DNA from: Ailurus styani
Taxonomy: Eukaryota; Chordata; Mammalia; Carnivora; Ailuridae
DNA: 64,000 nucleotides
Reading direction: 5' to 3'
NCBI GenBank assembly: GCA_002007465.1
Contig: LNAC01000728.1
Coordinates: 124,001 to 188,000 of the forward strand
Shown here: positions 1 through 10,465 of the stretch, piece after piece
Numbering within the stretch: position 1 is the stretch's first letter
Layout: each line of letters begins with the position of its first letter
Translations under genes and position numbers: made by a program
The notes under the pieces: model-generated
What the model saw: the letters and a program-made list of their open reading frames with translations, nothing else
Told to the model about the DNA's origin: nothing
Database searches by the model: none

Positions 1-505
1 GAAACTCAGAAAGTGATTAAGAGACCGAGCCAAGTTTTCCAAATCAGATCTTTCTGACTTTTGCTTCAGTACTTCTCCTTGTTGGTACTGCTTTTTCTAG
101 TCCCCTGAATCCAAGCTGAACGAATGCTCTTTCTTCCACTTGAGATGATGCTGTTTAATTTATTTATCAGCAAGGATGGTGTTCTGCCTGCTTACACCAG
201 TTTGACATTTTTGTTGTTAATGGATAGCACCTTTCTGATTGGTCAATGACCATGCCTTAGTAGTTATTAAATATTTTGATTATTTCTTCTTTTTTATATA
301 AATAATATTTCTGCTACATTTACTTTACTTCAAAAAGGATTTATGGCAGCTTATAAAAATACCACATACTAGTAAGATAACACCTATCAGAAGTAGGTAA
401 AGAAGTAAAAACAAATAGAAGGAGAGAAAGAAATTTGGGCAGGAATGAGACCAACACAAAAGTATAGACCATAAGTCTGAAAAACTTGCTGGAGTAGAGA
501 TGAGC
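1..505. other. AT-rich single-copy sequence, nothing recognised
   Basis: No gene, RNA or repeat family is recognisable here. The stretch is AT-rich, with a TA-rich run near 293-310, and ends at the target-site duplication of the first SINE. No open reading frame of note is present. Confidence 0.5.
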
Positions 506-518
506 TGCTTGTTGAATT

Positions 519-718
519 TTTTTTTTTAAAGATTTTATTTATTTATTTGACAGAGAGAGAGAGAGAGATCACAAGTAGGCAGAGAGGCAGCAGAGAGAGA
601 GGAGGAAGCAGTTTCCCTGCGGAGCAGAGAGCCTGGTGCGGGGCTCAATCCCAGGACCTTGAGATCATGACCTGAGCTGAAGGCAGAGGCTTTAACCTAC
701 TGAGCCACCCAGGCGCCC
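519..718 (-). mobile_element. Carnivore tRNA-Lys SINE (CAN/SINEC), full length, antisense
   Basis: Read on the minus strand it has the tRNA-like head (gcgcctgggtggctcag), a box-B-like segment, the body ending in 'ctacttgtgatctc', a GA/TC run and an A-rich tail, which is the T-run at 519-527. A 14-bp target-site duplication, ctgcttgttgaatt, flanks it at 505-518 and 719-732. The perfect TSD indicates a fairly young insertion by L1 machinery. Confidence 0.96.
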
Positions 719-732
719 CTGCTTGTTGAATT

Positions 733-2430
733 CTAAACCTGCCAGGAGCCAATGGCAGAAGAAATGCATATTGGTTATGATGCACAGTATCTTCAAGAAA
801 AAAACAAATGAAAAGCACATCTTACCACAAAATCATCTTCCTGAGACTCTCAGGAGAGAGAACACTAATATAATTAGTACTCTTCCCCGTGACATCTATG
901 ACGTGGTCAGGACAGCAATGAATTTCAAAGGGTCATTTCCATGGGCTGCTTGACTGAGACGCCCAATATCCTGCGCTTGCCTCTACTGCCTTGAGTTGTC
1001 TGGTGACCTTCTGAGAAGATTTGCCTTGTCTCCCTGCTTAGATAATAATTTCTCTGATGTGTGACACTAGATCCAAAGTTTCCTTGGAAAATTGCCAAAA
1101 ATAATACTTTTAAAAAATGAGAACAATAAAAGAGTTGAACTACCACTGAAGAGGTGGGAATTCAGGGTTCTGCTCCAAGATTTTATATTTCTTACCTGAC
1201 TGAGCTCCTTTGTCACAGGACAGGCAAGCAGTGTTGTCCTTTGCCCTCTGACCTACCAGGTGGAACGTCTTACAGATGTGCCTGGAGTTCTTGTCAACTT
1301 CAGAGAGAAAGTAGTCAATGTGATTCTTGTGCCCATTCATTGTCCCTCATTTATTTGTCCTTTTACAGAAATATGTAGAAGGTCACTCACTATGTGGCTC
1401 AACCCTGCAGACTGCAGACACAGAGATGGATATGACACAGTGCTTCCCTGGAAGAGGTTGTGGGTCAAAGGAGAAGACAGAAATGCTCATAGACAATCAC
1501 AGCACAACACGGGAAGCTCTGCCAGAGAGGTATGCACAGTGTCATGGGGAGAGGGGAGAGAAGAAGCATTATCGCCATCCGGGAGGCCAGAGACGGACTC
1601 CCAGTGGAGGAGACGCTTGATTCCAGTCCTGGCACAGATCCCTCAAAGAACGAAGGATTGAAAGGAGATGATTGATGGAGAGAAAAACATATTGACGGCA
1701 GAGCAGTGAGTATGTGTTTGGGCAACAGAGGATAGGACAGACTTGATCAGACTCTCTCACCCACAAACCAGTTAAGAATCCATGACTCTGGTTATTACAT
1801 TTTAAAAGAAAAAAATACCTAAACGCACGAGTCATTTAAATTTTGAGAGGGAGTTCTTATGGGCCAAACCTTCTCCATCTACGTTCATTAACACTCTGAC
1901 AGGGGTTTCTGAGGGAACGGGCCAGAAGCACAGTGCTGTACGCTGGGCACATGCAGGGATTCTGATCGCCATGCCTTGAAAGATGACCTAGTGACTGCCC
2001 ACTTCCCCACAAACATAGTTTGTCTTCTTCTTTTTTTTTTTTTTTAATTCAAGCAACAGCATATGATGTTACATCTTCCATGACCTACTTCTCTCCTTTT
2101 TGGTTAAAAAGTGTTGGGCTTTGGCTTCATGTTTTGGTCTTGCATACACTCCACTTCGTATGATTAATATGTAGCTCGCATGGCCAAGAAAGAACGTGCT
2201 GCCTGCAATCCTGTTGCATAGGCACTAATCCCAAAGCCAGAGATTTTCAAAAATCATACCCTGAGGTTTTTTTTTTTTTTCTAGCAGAAAGATCACATTG
2301 CCAGAAGGGTGAAGTGCTTTAGGAGCTGCCGAGTGCCAGGTTCAAACGGCTTTGTGAGTCAATGGGCTGTCTTCAAAATGGGAAAAAAGTCAGTCTCTAT
2401 AGATATTAAGTGATGTGCACTGTTGAGGTT
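733..2430. other. Single-copy intergenic/intronic sequence
   Basis: I see no gene or confident repeat in this 1.7 kb. Two short poly-T runs (about 2031-2045 and 2266-2280) may be tails of very old retrocopies, but nothing recognisable adjoins them. The overlapping frames at 1154-1835 are short and mutually inconsistent, without domains. Confidence 0.5.
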
Positions 2431-2436
2431 GTTTTT

Positions 2437-2629
2437 GTTTTTTTTTTTAAATATTTTTATTTATTTGACAGAGAGAGATCACAAGTAGGCAGAGAGGCAA
2501 GCAGAAGGAGAGGGGGAAGCAGGCTCCCTGCTGAGCAGAGAGCCTGATACGGGGCTCGATCCCAGGGCCCTGAGATCATGACCTGAGCCCAAGGCAGAGG
2601 CTTAACCCACTGAGCCACCCAGGCACCCC
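2437..2629 (-). mobile_element. Carnivore tRNA-Lys SINE, antisense
   Basis: It shows the complete SINE signature in reverse complement: a T-run, then 'atttatttgacagagagaga', 'tcacaagtaggcagagaggc', and the head ending 'tgagccacccaggcacccc'. Flanking TSDs are only imperfectly visible (gaggttgttttt on the left, aaggttgagtttt on the right), so it is probably older than its neighbour at 519. Confidence 0.94.
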
Positions 2630-3820
2630 AAGGTTGAGTTTTAAAATAATTAAACCCATATTGGAAGTTAACCTCTGAGAATTTGGGACACATCATTCAA
2701 CATTTTTAATTTCTTCAGTAGCAATGGAATCAGTATGAATAGCAGGGGATTTGCTATACAAATTTAAATGACTTGAAAAATTTTAAAGTCCAAATGAATG
2801 GATTATAAATGTTCTAATAACACAGATAATTGACCAAATATGTAAATTTAATTTTTTAAAAATCATGGTATAGTCCTTTTTATTTTCATTAGATTATTTT
2901 TTCCCCCTAAACAGAGAAGAAGATAGAAGCTTTGTCTTAACTTCACAAGAGTTCATGGACTCAGAATCTATGCTTGCATCTCTTGTTTCCTGGGAGTGTG
3001 GTCATCCAAGCCAACTGGTAGACCTAATATTGGGTTTCAGGCAGTTGTCTGAGTTTGCCAGATCCCTAAAAGGATTCTGCCACGAGCAAATGCTCATTAG
3101 TCAGCTTCCTTACTGCAATAGTAATTTTCTTTCACTCTATTTAAAGCAATCCTCACTCATCCCATTGTAAATGATTTTACACTGCACAAAATGTGCTGAA
3201 GTGCTCACATTTTGGCTGATCACAAACCACACAGGAATAGGACTTTACTCTTATAGAGTAGTTTGTGCCTGCCTTGGGTCTTTGCTGCTCACTTTCGCCA
3301 CTCTTTGCCAACTCAACATTCTCCAAGAAAGTGTAAATCCTACCACAGGAAAACGAGGTGTAGAATATGTGCCTCGGTTGATGACATCACCTTCTGGTTG
3401 GGGCTGTAAATTGTGTGAGACTATGCATACAGATACTGGCTCCTAAGTGCTAGATTTTATAGTTGTATATTCTGAGCTTGAAAACACATCATCTGAGGAA
3501 TGGAGAGCATCCCTTCTGCCTAGCTGAGAGTTGTTCCTTGATCTTAAGGGAGTGCACTGGCCCAGAAGTCCAATGAATAGGAGGTTTTACACCTAAAACT
3601 GCTACTGCTTTGGGCCAAATGCTTGTTATCGCTTTATTTTAGGTTTCAATTATACATAATTCTGATAAACCAGCTAATGACTACAGGGCTGCCTTCATTT
3701 AGTGACCTTGGGATCCCCAAGAAGGACACTAAACTGGTGAATGCCCCAAATTCTATCATTGTAAGATAGTTCATGTCAATTTCCTGGGAAAGGATCACCG
3801 TTGAGGTCCCTTTGGTGCAA
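2630..3820. other. Single-copy sequence, nothing recognised
   Basis: No repeat family or exon is recognised. A 91-codon frame at 3171-3446 has no recognisable domain and looks like chance. Sequence is AT-rich at 2700-2900 and average after that. Confidence 0.45.
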
Positions 3821-3824
3821 TAGT

Positions 3825-4036
3825 TATCCACCTGGGGTGATGGTGTCCCCAACAAGACATTTGTCAAAGTCTGAAGACATTTTTAGTTGTCATAACCAGA
3901 AAGAGAGGGTGCTATGATGTCTAATCGGTGGAAGCCAAGGACACTGCTAAGAATCCATCAGTGTACAGGACAGCCCCCCACAGCAAAGAATTAATCAACT
4001 CCAAATGTCAGTCGTGCCAAGGTGGAGAAATCCTGT
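3825..4036 (+). mobile_element. MER5A-like hAT-Charlie DNA transposon remnant
   Basis: The stretch follows the MER5A consensus order: a 'gacatttgtcaaagtctgaagacattttt' like core, then 'gggtgctatgatgtctaat', 'ggacagccccccacagcaaag', and a terminal 'aaggtggagaaatcctg'. MER5A is a non-autonomous hAT-Charlie element fixed before the placental radiation. The left end is degraded and may extend further upstream. Confidence 0.8.
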
Positions 4037-4709
4037 CTTAATGTAAATAAGAGGCGTATGGGAGGGGGAAGAGGGAAGCAATATGGGGAATCTGCCCCTT
4101 GTGTGGAAAGCTGGAAGCCAATGGCACAGAGAGGGACACGTGGTGGCACACTTTTCATTTTGTGGTGGGTTAGCCCTGAATCTATGCTAGAAAAGCATGG
4201 TTGTTAGGATTTGTTGCTGTTGTCAAGGGTTCAGAATGAAAATAAAATTAAAAAGCAGAATGTCTCTAGGCTTTACTCATGGTTGATGGAGAAGAAGAAT
4301 GGGAAAAAAAGAGGCTGTCCTAGAGAATATAGAATGTAGGACCCAGATGAACAGCCTGGAGTAACCCCAGGGGGACTCTGGCAGTTTCCGTGGAGAAAGA
4401 TGGATATACTGAACTGCTTCCCCTAATTAGTTGGGTCTTCTGTTTTTGTAAAAACACAGTTTTCCATATTATCCAGTCAGTTGGACATGAAATCCCAAAC
4501 CAGCAGCATGTAGTCAGTACCTGTCTTTCCTGGTCTGTGGATGATAGAGTTGGAATCCTCAGATATCCACAGATGGGTCTCTCTAAACAGTAACAGTGGG
4601 CAAGGCATGGACAGCAGTCACTGTCCCAGGCATATGCTCCAACAGTGGTGTATATTCAATAATTTCCAACAAAGACTTGAACACATAGCTGTTTCCAAGA
4701 CTGTGTGAT
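4037..4709. other. Single-copy sequence, nothing recognised
   Basis: No repeat family or coding signal is visible. Short frames at 4022-4207 and 4390-4593 carry no domain. Confidence 0.45.
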
Positions 4710-4724
4710 AAAAGGGCATTACAG

Positions 4725-4921
4725 GGGCACCTGGGTGGCTCAGTGGGTTAAAGCCTCTGCCTTCGGCTCACGTCATGATCTCAGGGTCTTGGGAGCGAGG
4801 CCCGCATCTGGCTCCCTGCTCAGTGGGGAGCCTCTTTCTCCTCTCTCTCTGCTTGCCTCTCTGCCTACTTGTGATCTCTCTGTCTGTCAAATAAATAAAT
4901 AAAAAATCTTTAAAAAAAAAA
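4725..4921 (+). mobile_element. Carnivore tRNA-Lys SINE, full length, sense
   Basis: It opens with 'gggcacctgggtggctcagt', includes the tRNA-derived pol III box-A-like (tggctcagtgggttaa) region, and continues through 'ctgcctacttgtgatctctc' to an (AAAT)n/poly-A tail. A perfect 15-bp TSD, aaaagggcattacag, lies at 4710-4724 and 4922-4936. The insertion is young. Confidence 0.97.
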
Positions 4922-4936
4922 AAAAGGGCATTACAG

Positions 4937-5819
4937 AAGGGAAAGCCAGACTGTGAGGCAGGTAGAGAAGGTGTTGAAAGGGTGGTGCCTTATGTTGCAG
5001 GCTTGCTTTCTTCCATCAACCACCAACACATGCCCCCTCCCAAACGTACGCTGTGTATGCTTAAGCTTGTGTGCATCCCCATCGGTTCCTGCAAATTCTA
5101 TCACCGACGTATCTGCAGCGACTCACCAACTTCTTGAATTAGACCATGCGTTTGCTTTCTCTTTGCGTTCTGTTTGCTCATTAAAACAAAAACAAAACAA
5201 AACGACAACAACAAAAACTGTCCAGACTTCTTTGGTGTTTTCTTTGCTCACGAAGTCATATTGTTCCCACAAGGGGACTCTTTGCTTGTGCCGCTGCCTA
5301 GTGTTAGCAGAGCGCTAATGCTGCTTGGCGTGAAGAAGGCTAGTCTTTGTGGCCAAACTTCTGAGAGGTGCAAGAGGCCAAATGTCAGGCTGCCAATTAA
5401 GCAGCAAGGTGGAAAATTCTTGCCTCTCTTTTGGCTCAAGTGAGTTGGTTGGGGGAAAGAAATTAAACTAAACAGGCAATAAGAAGAAAGATTTCATTTG
5501 TTAATGGACTTGAGCGGTGCAAGAAGTTGCGCTACCATTACTGTCTCATTCATAGCCACCACATCACATTTATCACACATACACACGCGTGTGCGTGCAC
5601 ACACACACACCCCACAAGAAATCCAAGAAAGTGTCTCTTTGGCTTCAATTCCTGGAGCGTCTAGCTGGGAAAATCTGCATGAGAGGAAAAACCAGCTTGC
5701 ACCCCAAGTTAACAGTTCAACCTCTGCCCACATGGCCCTATTAGCTGATCAATCCAGTTTTGGGTATTCAGAGTGAGTTATAGAATAACTATTATTAAGA
5801 ATATCGTAATCATACCTCC
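4937..5819. other. Single-copy sequence with short CA/GT tract
   Basis: Mostly unrecognised sequence. An imperfect alternating CA/GT/CG tract lies at about 5573-5613 (cacacatacacacgcgtgtgcgtgcac split by CG steps), a potential Z-DNA former. An A-rich run occurs near 5184-5216. Confidence 0.5.
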
Positions 5820-6068
5820 ACATCGTGCTTTCAGTGTTGCACAGAATGTGCGCATGCACGATCTTGTTTGATCTGCATAATGCCCTTCGTTCTCCCATCC
5901 GTTCACGGCTTAGTGTGTTGTGTGTCTGGTACAGGATTTATGGGATTAATTGGGGAGTGAGATTAAATAAATTGACTTAGTTCATACAACTTCTAAGTGG
6001 CACTACTTGGACTTAAACCTGAGTCTTCTGACCTGCAGTCACAAACTTTTCAACAAGCTTCGTGTTTC
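5820..6068 (-). mobile_element. MIR SINE remnant, antisense
   Basis: The order of degenerate motifs matches MIR read in reverse: 'atcttgtttgatctgcataatg', a region like 'attgacttagttcatacaact', 'aagtggcactacttggacttaaacctgagtcttctgacc', and the 5' end 'caacaagcttcgtg'. MIR is a tRNA-derived SINE active before placental diversification. The divergence is high, so the boundaries are approximate. Confidence 0.55.
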
Positions 6069-6798
6069 ATTATCCACTCCCTTCAATAATTGCCATTTAG
6101 CTCCTAGGGTGAATGAGTGCGGCCCCCAATGTAATGATAAGCTAATAATGGTTGTTATTTATCTCCTCGAAGTATTACTCCAAGGAGAGATGGACTCAGC
6201 CTATTCATTGGCATATCTGGTGATGTCTATGATTAGCAAGCCCCTTATTCCCAAATGGGGCAGGGTACTTAGTGGTAGTTCTTCAGGTTTCTCCAAGTGA
6301 ATGTTTTCTTCTGAGCTACTGCCTGTGTTTCTCAGCCTTTCAAGGATACATGTAAGAAGTGTGAGTGGGTGATTTTATCGTATTTTACACATGGCCAAAT
6401 TGTGTCATAGGGCTATAAAATGACTTGCTTATAACCACATGCAACATTCCTTAGCTCCACAGGCAGATTTTTTGATACATTTGTTACATGTAGGTTTTGC
6501 TTTTTTGTGTGTGTAAGGAAAATTAAATGGATCACAAAGATGTAGACATTTTGGTTCTGTAGCCCTTTGATTTTCCTTGGACTTGTTCGTTTAAGGCCCT
6601 GCTAACTCCAGCTTGCTCCTTTAACGTACACACATCACCCTTTATTCCTCTTAAGCCAAACTAAAAGCCCATTGAATGGGCAGCTTGGCTCCATTCCACA
6701 CCTCTGAATCCTAGTTCTGAAGTCAGGGAGTAATATTTCTGTCTTTCTCTGTGTCTCTGTGTTTGTTTGTCTCTCTTTTCCTTCCTCCGCCCCTCATT
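6069..6798. other. Mostly single-copy sequence with a possible MIR fragment
   Basis: A stretch at about 6375-6460 (tattttacacatggcc ... atgacttgcttataaccacatg) resembles the antisense MIR core, but is too diverged to be sure. The rest is unrecognised. Confidence 0.35.
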
Positions 6799-6873
6799 TG
6801 TTCATTCATTCATTCATTCATTCATTCATTCATTCATTCATCCATCCATCCATTCATTCATTCATTCATTCAA
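6799..6873. repeat. (TTCA)n microsatellite with internal (TCCA)n
   Basis: About 18 tetranucleotide units, with a block of TCCA variants at 6841-6852 interrupting the TTCA units. It abuts an antisense L2 3' end, which likely seeded it. Length polymorphism is expected. Confidence 0.95.
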
Positions 6874-6982
6874 TCACCTATTAACTTATTCTACAAGTTT
6901 TCTGTATTTATTGAGTACATATGTATGCTGTGCCCAGTACTGTAGCAGTCACTTGGGGATTCATCAGTAAACAAATGACCCA
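6799..6982 (-). mobile_element. L2 3' end, antisense, with (TTCA)n tail
   Basis: After a (TTCA)n/(TCCA)n tract at 6799-6873 comes 'tgtatttattgagtacatatg', 'tgctgtgcccagtactgtagcag' and 'ggggattcatcagtaaacaa'. This is the antisense form of the L2 3' end, which normally finishes in a short TGAATGAA-type repeat. The tract is best read as the amplified natural tail of this L2 copy. Confidence 0.65.
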
Positions 6983-8324
6983 ATGCATGTGTGTGTGTGT
7001 GCATGCACAGATGTGTTTGTGGGTGAATGTGTGACTTAAGTCACCTGTATCATTATTATAATTCATGTACAAAGCTTCTCAGTTGTGAAGTCTCCTAGTC
7101 TTAAAATATAAGACAAAGACATTTCCTAAGGATATCTTTGGTCCCAAATTTCTCTATGACTTTCCCATAATCTTCTCTCTATAATCTGGGAATTGCTTTT
7201 ATTTTTAGGATTAACTCCTATCTTTTAACTTGGATGTGTCAATGGAGGCTATGCAAACTTTTCTTGCTACTGGAGCCACGATAATGTAGATTAAACAACT
7301 AACTCCTGCACTGTAAATGTTGAAACTTCACATTTTCCTGCTGCCTTGGCATCCCCACAACCAGGCTGTGAACACACCACCAGATGGGACCAGAAGTATC
7401 AGTATGATAAGGCTGGTCCCCGCCCCAAGTTCCTCTTCTTGCCCTCCCTGGTGGTGACCTAGTGATCATCACACACAGCAGTAAAGTCCTCTCATGGCTG
7501 ATTCCCAATAAAGACACTTGTCCATGGGTCCTCACTCTCTCTCTTGGCTCCCCATCTGTTTGGTTGACCCCCCTCTTTTGATGCTCCTCCTCTGTGTGGC
7601 TCCCTCATGGCTATGGTGTCCCTGTCTCTCTAGGACATATGAGTATAATGCGGTGTGTTTTCCTGTGCCTCTCCTGTGTCCCCTTTTGTGACCACACTTG
7701 GCTAACCATCTCCAAAACCAGGCAAAACTTGCCCATATACCAGACCTCTTAGTCTCTCCTTCTCTACACCCAAGAGCTTAACGTACACTTATATCTACAA
7801 ACGAAGAAACAAACAAACAAACAAACAAACAGCTGTCCTGCAAAAAACCAAACCAGACCAAGATCTGCTTGGTGAATGACTCATGGAAGACTTTCTCTTT
7901 AGCTGCATGGGGAGCTGGGATCTCAGTCTGGGATGGCCAGGGAGTTCTCACATTTCCTACCAGTGCTCCACGTGGCCCCCAGCACTGCCTTATGCTGGTG
8001 CTCTGAGGAGATGCTCACTGACATGGGTATCTTCCAGTCGCTCTGTCCAAGGCAGGCAGAGGAGCCCCACCCCCAACCATGCCTCCACGTTCCCTTCCAT
8101 CCAGCTCCAGGCAGGCAGCCGGACTAAGTTTGAGGACAAATCCTGGTACTTGGCTTTCTGACTTCTGCAACCATGCTTTCCCAACTAATTTGATTTCAGT
8201 CCTTTTCTTAATCCAACTTACTGGTGGATTCTGCCTGTGGTCATCTCCCTTAACATTATTCTCTTTATCATTCTCTCCATATCTTTAGGTACCATTCATC
8301 AATGGTCGGACATCATTCACTTAT
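6983..8324. other. Single-copy sequence with (CAAA)n microsatellite
   Basis: No gene or confident interspersed repeat is visible. An (AAAC)n tract lies at about 7806-7831. Frames at 7299-7535 and 7883-8288 have no recognisable domain and overlap one another in several phases, as expected of chance. Confidence 0.45.
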
Positions 8325-8490
8325 TAAGAATGGCAATGCCTGATATTTGGAGAACGTTTACATACTTTATTCTGTTTAATCCACAAAACTGTCCTGTGAG
8401 GTAGACATTGGTCTTACACATATTTAGAAAAAAAATGAAAACTAGGGAGCAGGGAAGTAAAGCCGTCAGCTGTAGTGGGTTTTAGACTTT
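8325..8490 (-). mobile_element. MIR SINE remnant, antisense
   Basis: 'ttacatactttattctgtttaatccacaaaactgtcctgtgaggtagacattg' like sequence followed by a degenerate 'aaatgaaaactagggagcaggg' follows the MIR core in reverse complement. It is old and diverged. Confidence 0.65.
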
Positions 8491-8774
8491 TCTGAATTAG
8501 ACTCTACTAGAGCCTCCACACAGTTACAACGAAGATGGAAGGGCAGGCAAGGTTGACCACCAGGGATACTGGTGTCCTGTGCATGTTTTACTTCTTTTTT
8601 AAGGCCTATATGCTGCTCCTGGGGTCATCGTTTCTTCTGTCTCAAAGTCCATATTGCCTCCAAACATGGCAACCAATGAAATTATTACATGTTATTATTC
8701 TATGATATATAGGTATATTTTATCTCTATATTATATATGTTATGTATATCTCTCTATATAAAATTATAATGATA

Positions 8775-8978
8775 AATTACTGTTTACTGAGTCCTTCAGG
8801 ACAAATTTTTTTATACAGTATAGTATTTAATTCTTATGAAAAATGATGAGAAAAAATATTGTCTTAGTTTAGGAGGGTCAGGGATCGTGTAATTTTTCCA
8901 AAGTTACACCTGAAGAAAGACAGGAACCCTCATCTGACTTTTCCCTAAACTCCTCTTGTTACTATACCAGTTCCCCTC
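8775..8978 (-). mobile_element. MIR SINE remnant, antisense
   Basis: 'tagtatttaattcttatgaaaaatgatgag' then 'gtaatttttccaaagttacacctgaag' then 'caggaaccctcatctgacttttccctaaactcctcttgttactataccag' (short segments quoted discontinuously) reproduces the MIR order in reverse, including the 5' end near 8965-8975. An AT-rich tract at 8700-8770 precedes it. Confidence 0.6.
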
Positions 8979-10258
8979 ATTTAAGTCATGCGAGATGTAG
9001 GCGAATACAAACTGTGCTTCTGCTCTTGCTTGAATTTCTACACAGGGAAAGATTTGCTTTGTGATTGGTCAGAAAGGTGAGAGGAGCGATAGGGCAGGCA
9101 GACGTTGTGGGCCTGTGACACACCGTGGCCGGGGCAAGGGCGGGAGTACACGGAGCTCCCCTCGGGCCAGCCGCTGCAGGGCCCCCAAGATCAGCACAAG
9201 GTGTGGCAACGGGACAAAGGCTGCAGATGGCCACCTGGCCCAGGGCCCGGCCCCCTGACTGCCAGCCGGCTCCTGCTGTGTGACTTTTGCCATTTGCTGT
9301 CACTCTCTCTGCCTGGTTCCCGATTGCTGGAGGGCTTTTCCAGCTCTTTCGCTCAATCTCATTAAGAAATGTGTAGTTTTCTATACCAACATTTGAGGGC
9401 TTTCACCATGATCTGTAGGAACATTTTCCTGGAAAGACTTTGCAAGGATTTTCCACTGCCTGCTGCCCTCACTAGCACTCGGGAAACTGTATTTGTTTTT
9501 CCTTCCCGGTTGCGTTTGCCACTCACCCTACCGAAAACAGGAGTTAAGACTTTAGACAGCTGCTTACCACATAAAATTTTCAAATGAAATATTCCTATTA
9601 CATTTTCTTAGGGAAAAAGCTCACTCGACCAGATTAGCAAAACTAATGTAAATATGAAGTAATGCCAGGGAAGGTGTTTTGAACTTTCCATTTCGACTTA
9701 AGGGCCCGTGCATCGAGGTGTCTGTGACACTGCTCTGTGTCACATCTGTGAGTAGGATGATGTTGTCATGCTCCCATAATGGCCAATATTATGGTAATGG
9801 AGATCGATGCCAACGTGTGCTAATATATATTTAGTCAGGTGGAGACATTCCCAACTGGTAATGTAACTGGTGTGGTTAAATAATTCACCCATGTAAATAG
9901 AACAAGGAGGATTCAGCTGTTATTCTGGACACTGCTCTTACCTCTGGATGAATGCTTGATATTACTCTCTAATGTCTAAAGTCCATTTTCACCCTGATGA
10001 AGAAAGCGGAAAAGCATTCTGACCAAACTAGTCAGTGAGTGGAACTCCAGCTCAATCTTTCAAAACACTTCTGGTGGAGCTGGAGAGACTAAGTGCCTCA
10101 GCCAAGGGGCGGGAGCTCACATCCCTTTGGATGTGGTCTCCTTCGTCACAGTCATACGGTATTGAGCCAAAGGGGTCAGTGAGACAATTGCTGTCGGTGA
10201 GACAATTCAAGAGGTGAGACTCACTTGCCTCATTCATTTGTATAAATAAAAATGGGAA
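8979..10258. other. Single-copy sequence with a GC-rich patch
   Basis: The patch at about 9060-9260 is clearly GC-richer and contains several CpGs, but it is short and no exon or promoter can be tied to it. Around 9760-9910 lies an AT-rich repeat-free segment with a short hairpin (ccataat/attatgg at 9774-9780 and 9788-9794). No gene is recognised. Confidence 0.45.
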
Positions 10259-10259
10259 G

Positions 10260-10465
10260 ATCTTGAGATCAAGGGTAAGCTGCTTTCTAGTACTAACTCC
10301 CTATGTGGTCTGGAAGAAATCACTTAACTTCTCAATTCTCTCGTCTGTCGAAAAGCTTAGGACTCCTTGCCATTGATTTCTTCTGAGTTGTTCGAATGAA
10401 ATGATTCATTTAAAGGGCAAGGAAGCATGAAACACTGTGAAACACACGTAAAGCGATGATGATTC
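10260..10465 (+). mobile_element. MIR SINE remnant, sense
   Basis: A degenerate 'actaactccctatgtggtctggaag' then 'cacttaacttctcaattctctcgtctgt' then 'gaatgaaatgattcatttaaag' parallels the MIR body and core on the plus strand (acttactagctgtgtgacc / cttaacctctctgtgcctcag / gattaaatgagttaatacatg). Confidence 0.7.

Noticed and set aside
4725..4800. tRNA gene in the SINE head
   Set aside because: The tRNA-Lys-like part is the SINE pol III promoter; the anticodon arm and acceptor pairing of a functional tRNA are absent. The same applies to the other SINEs.
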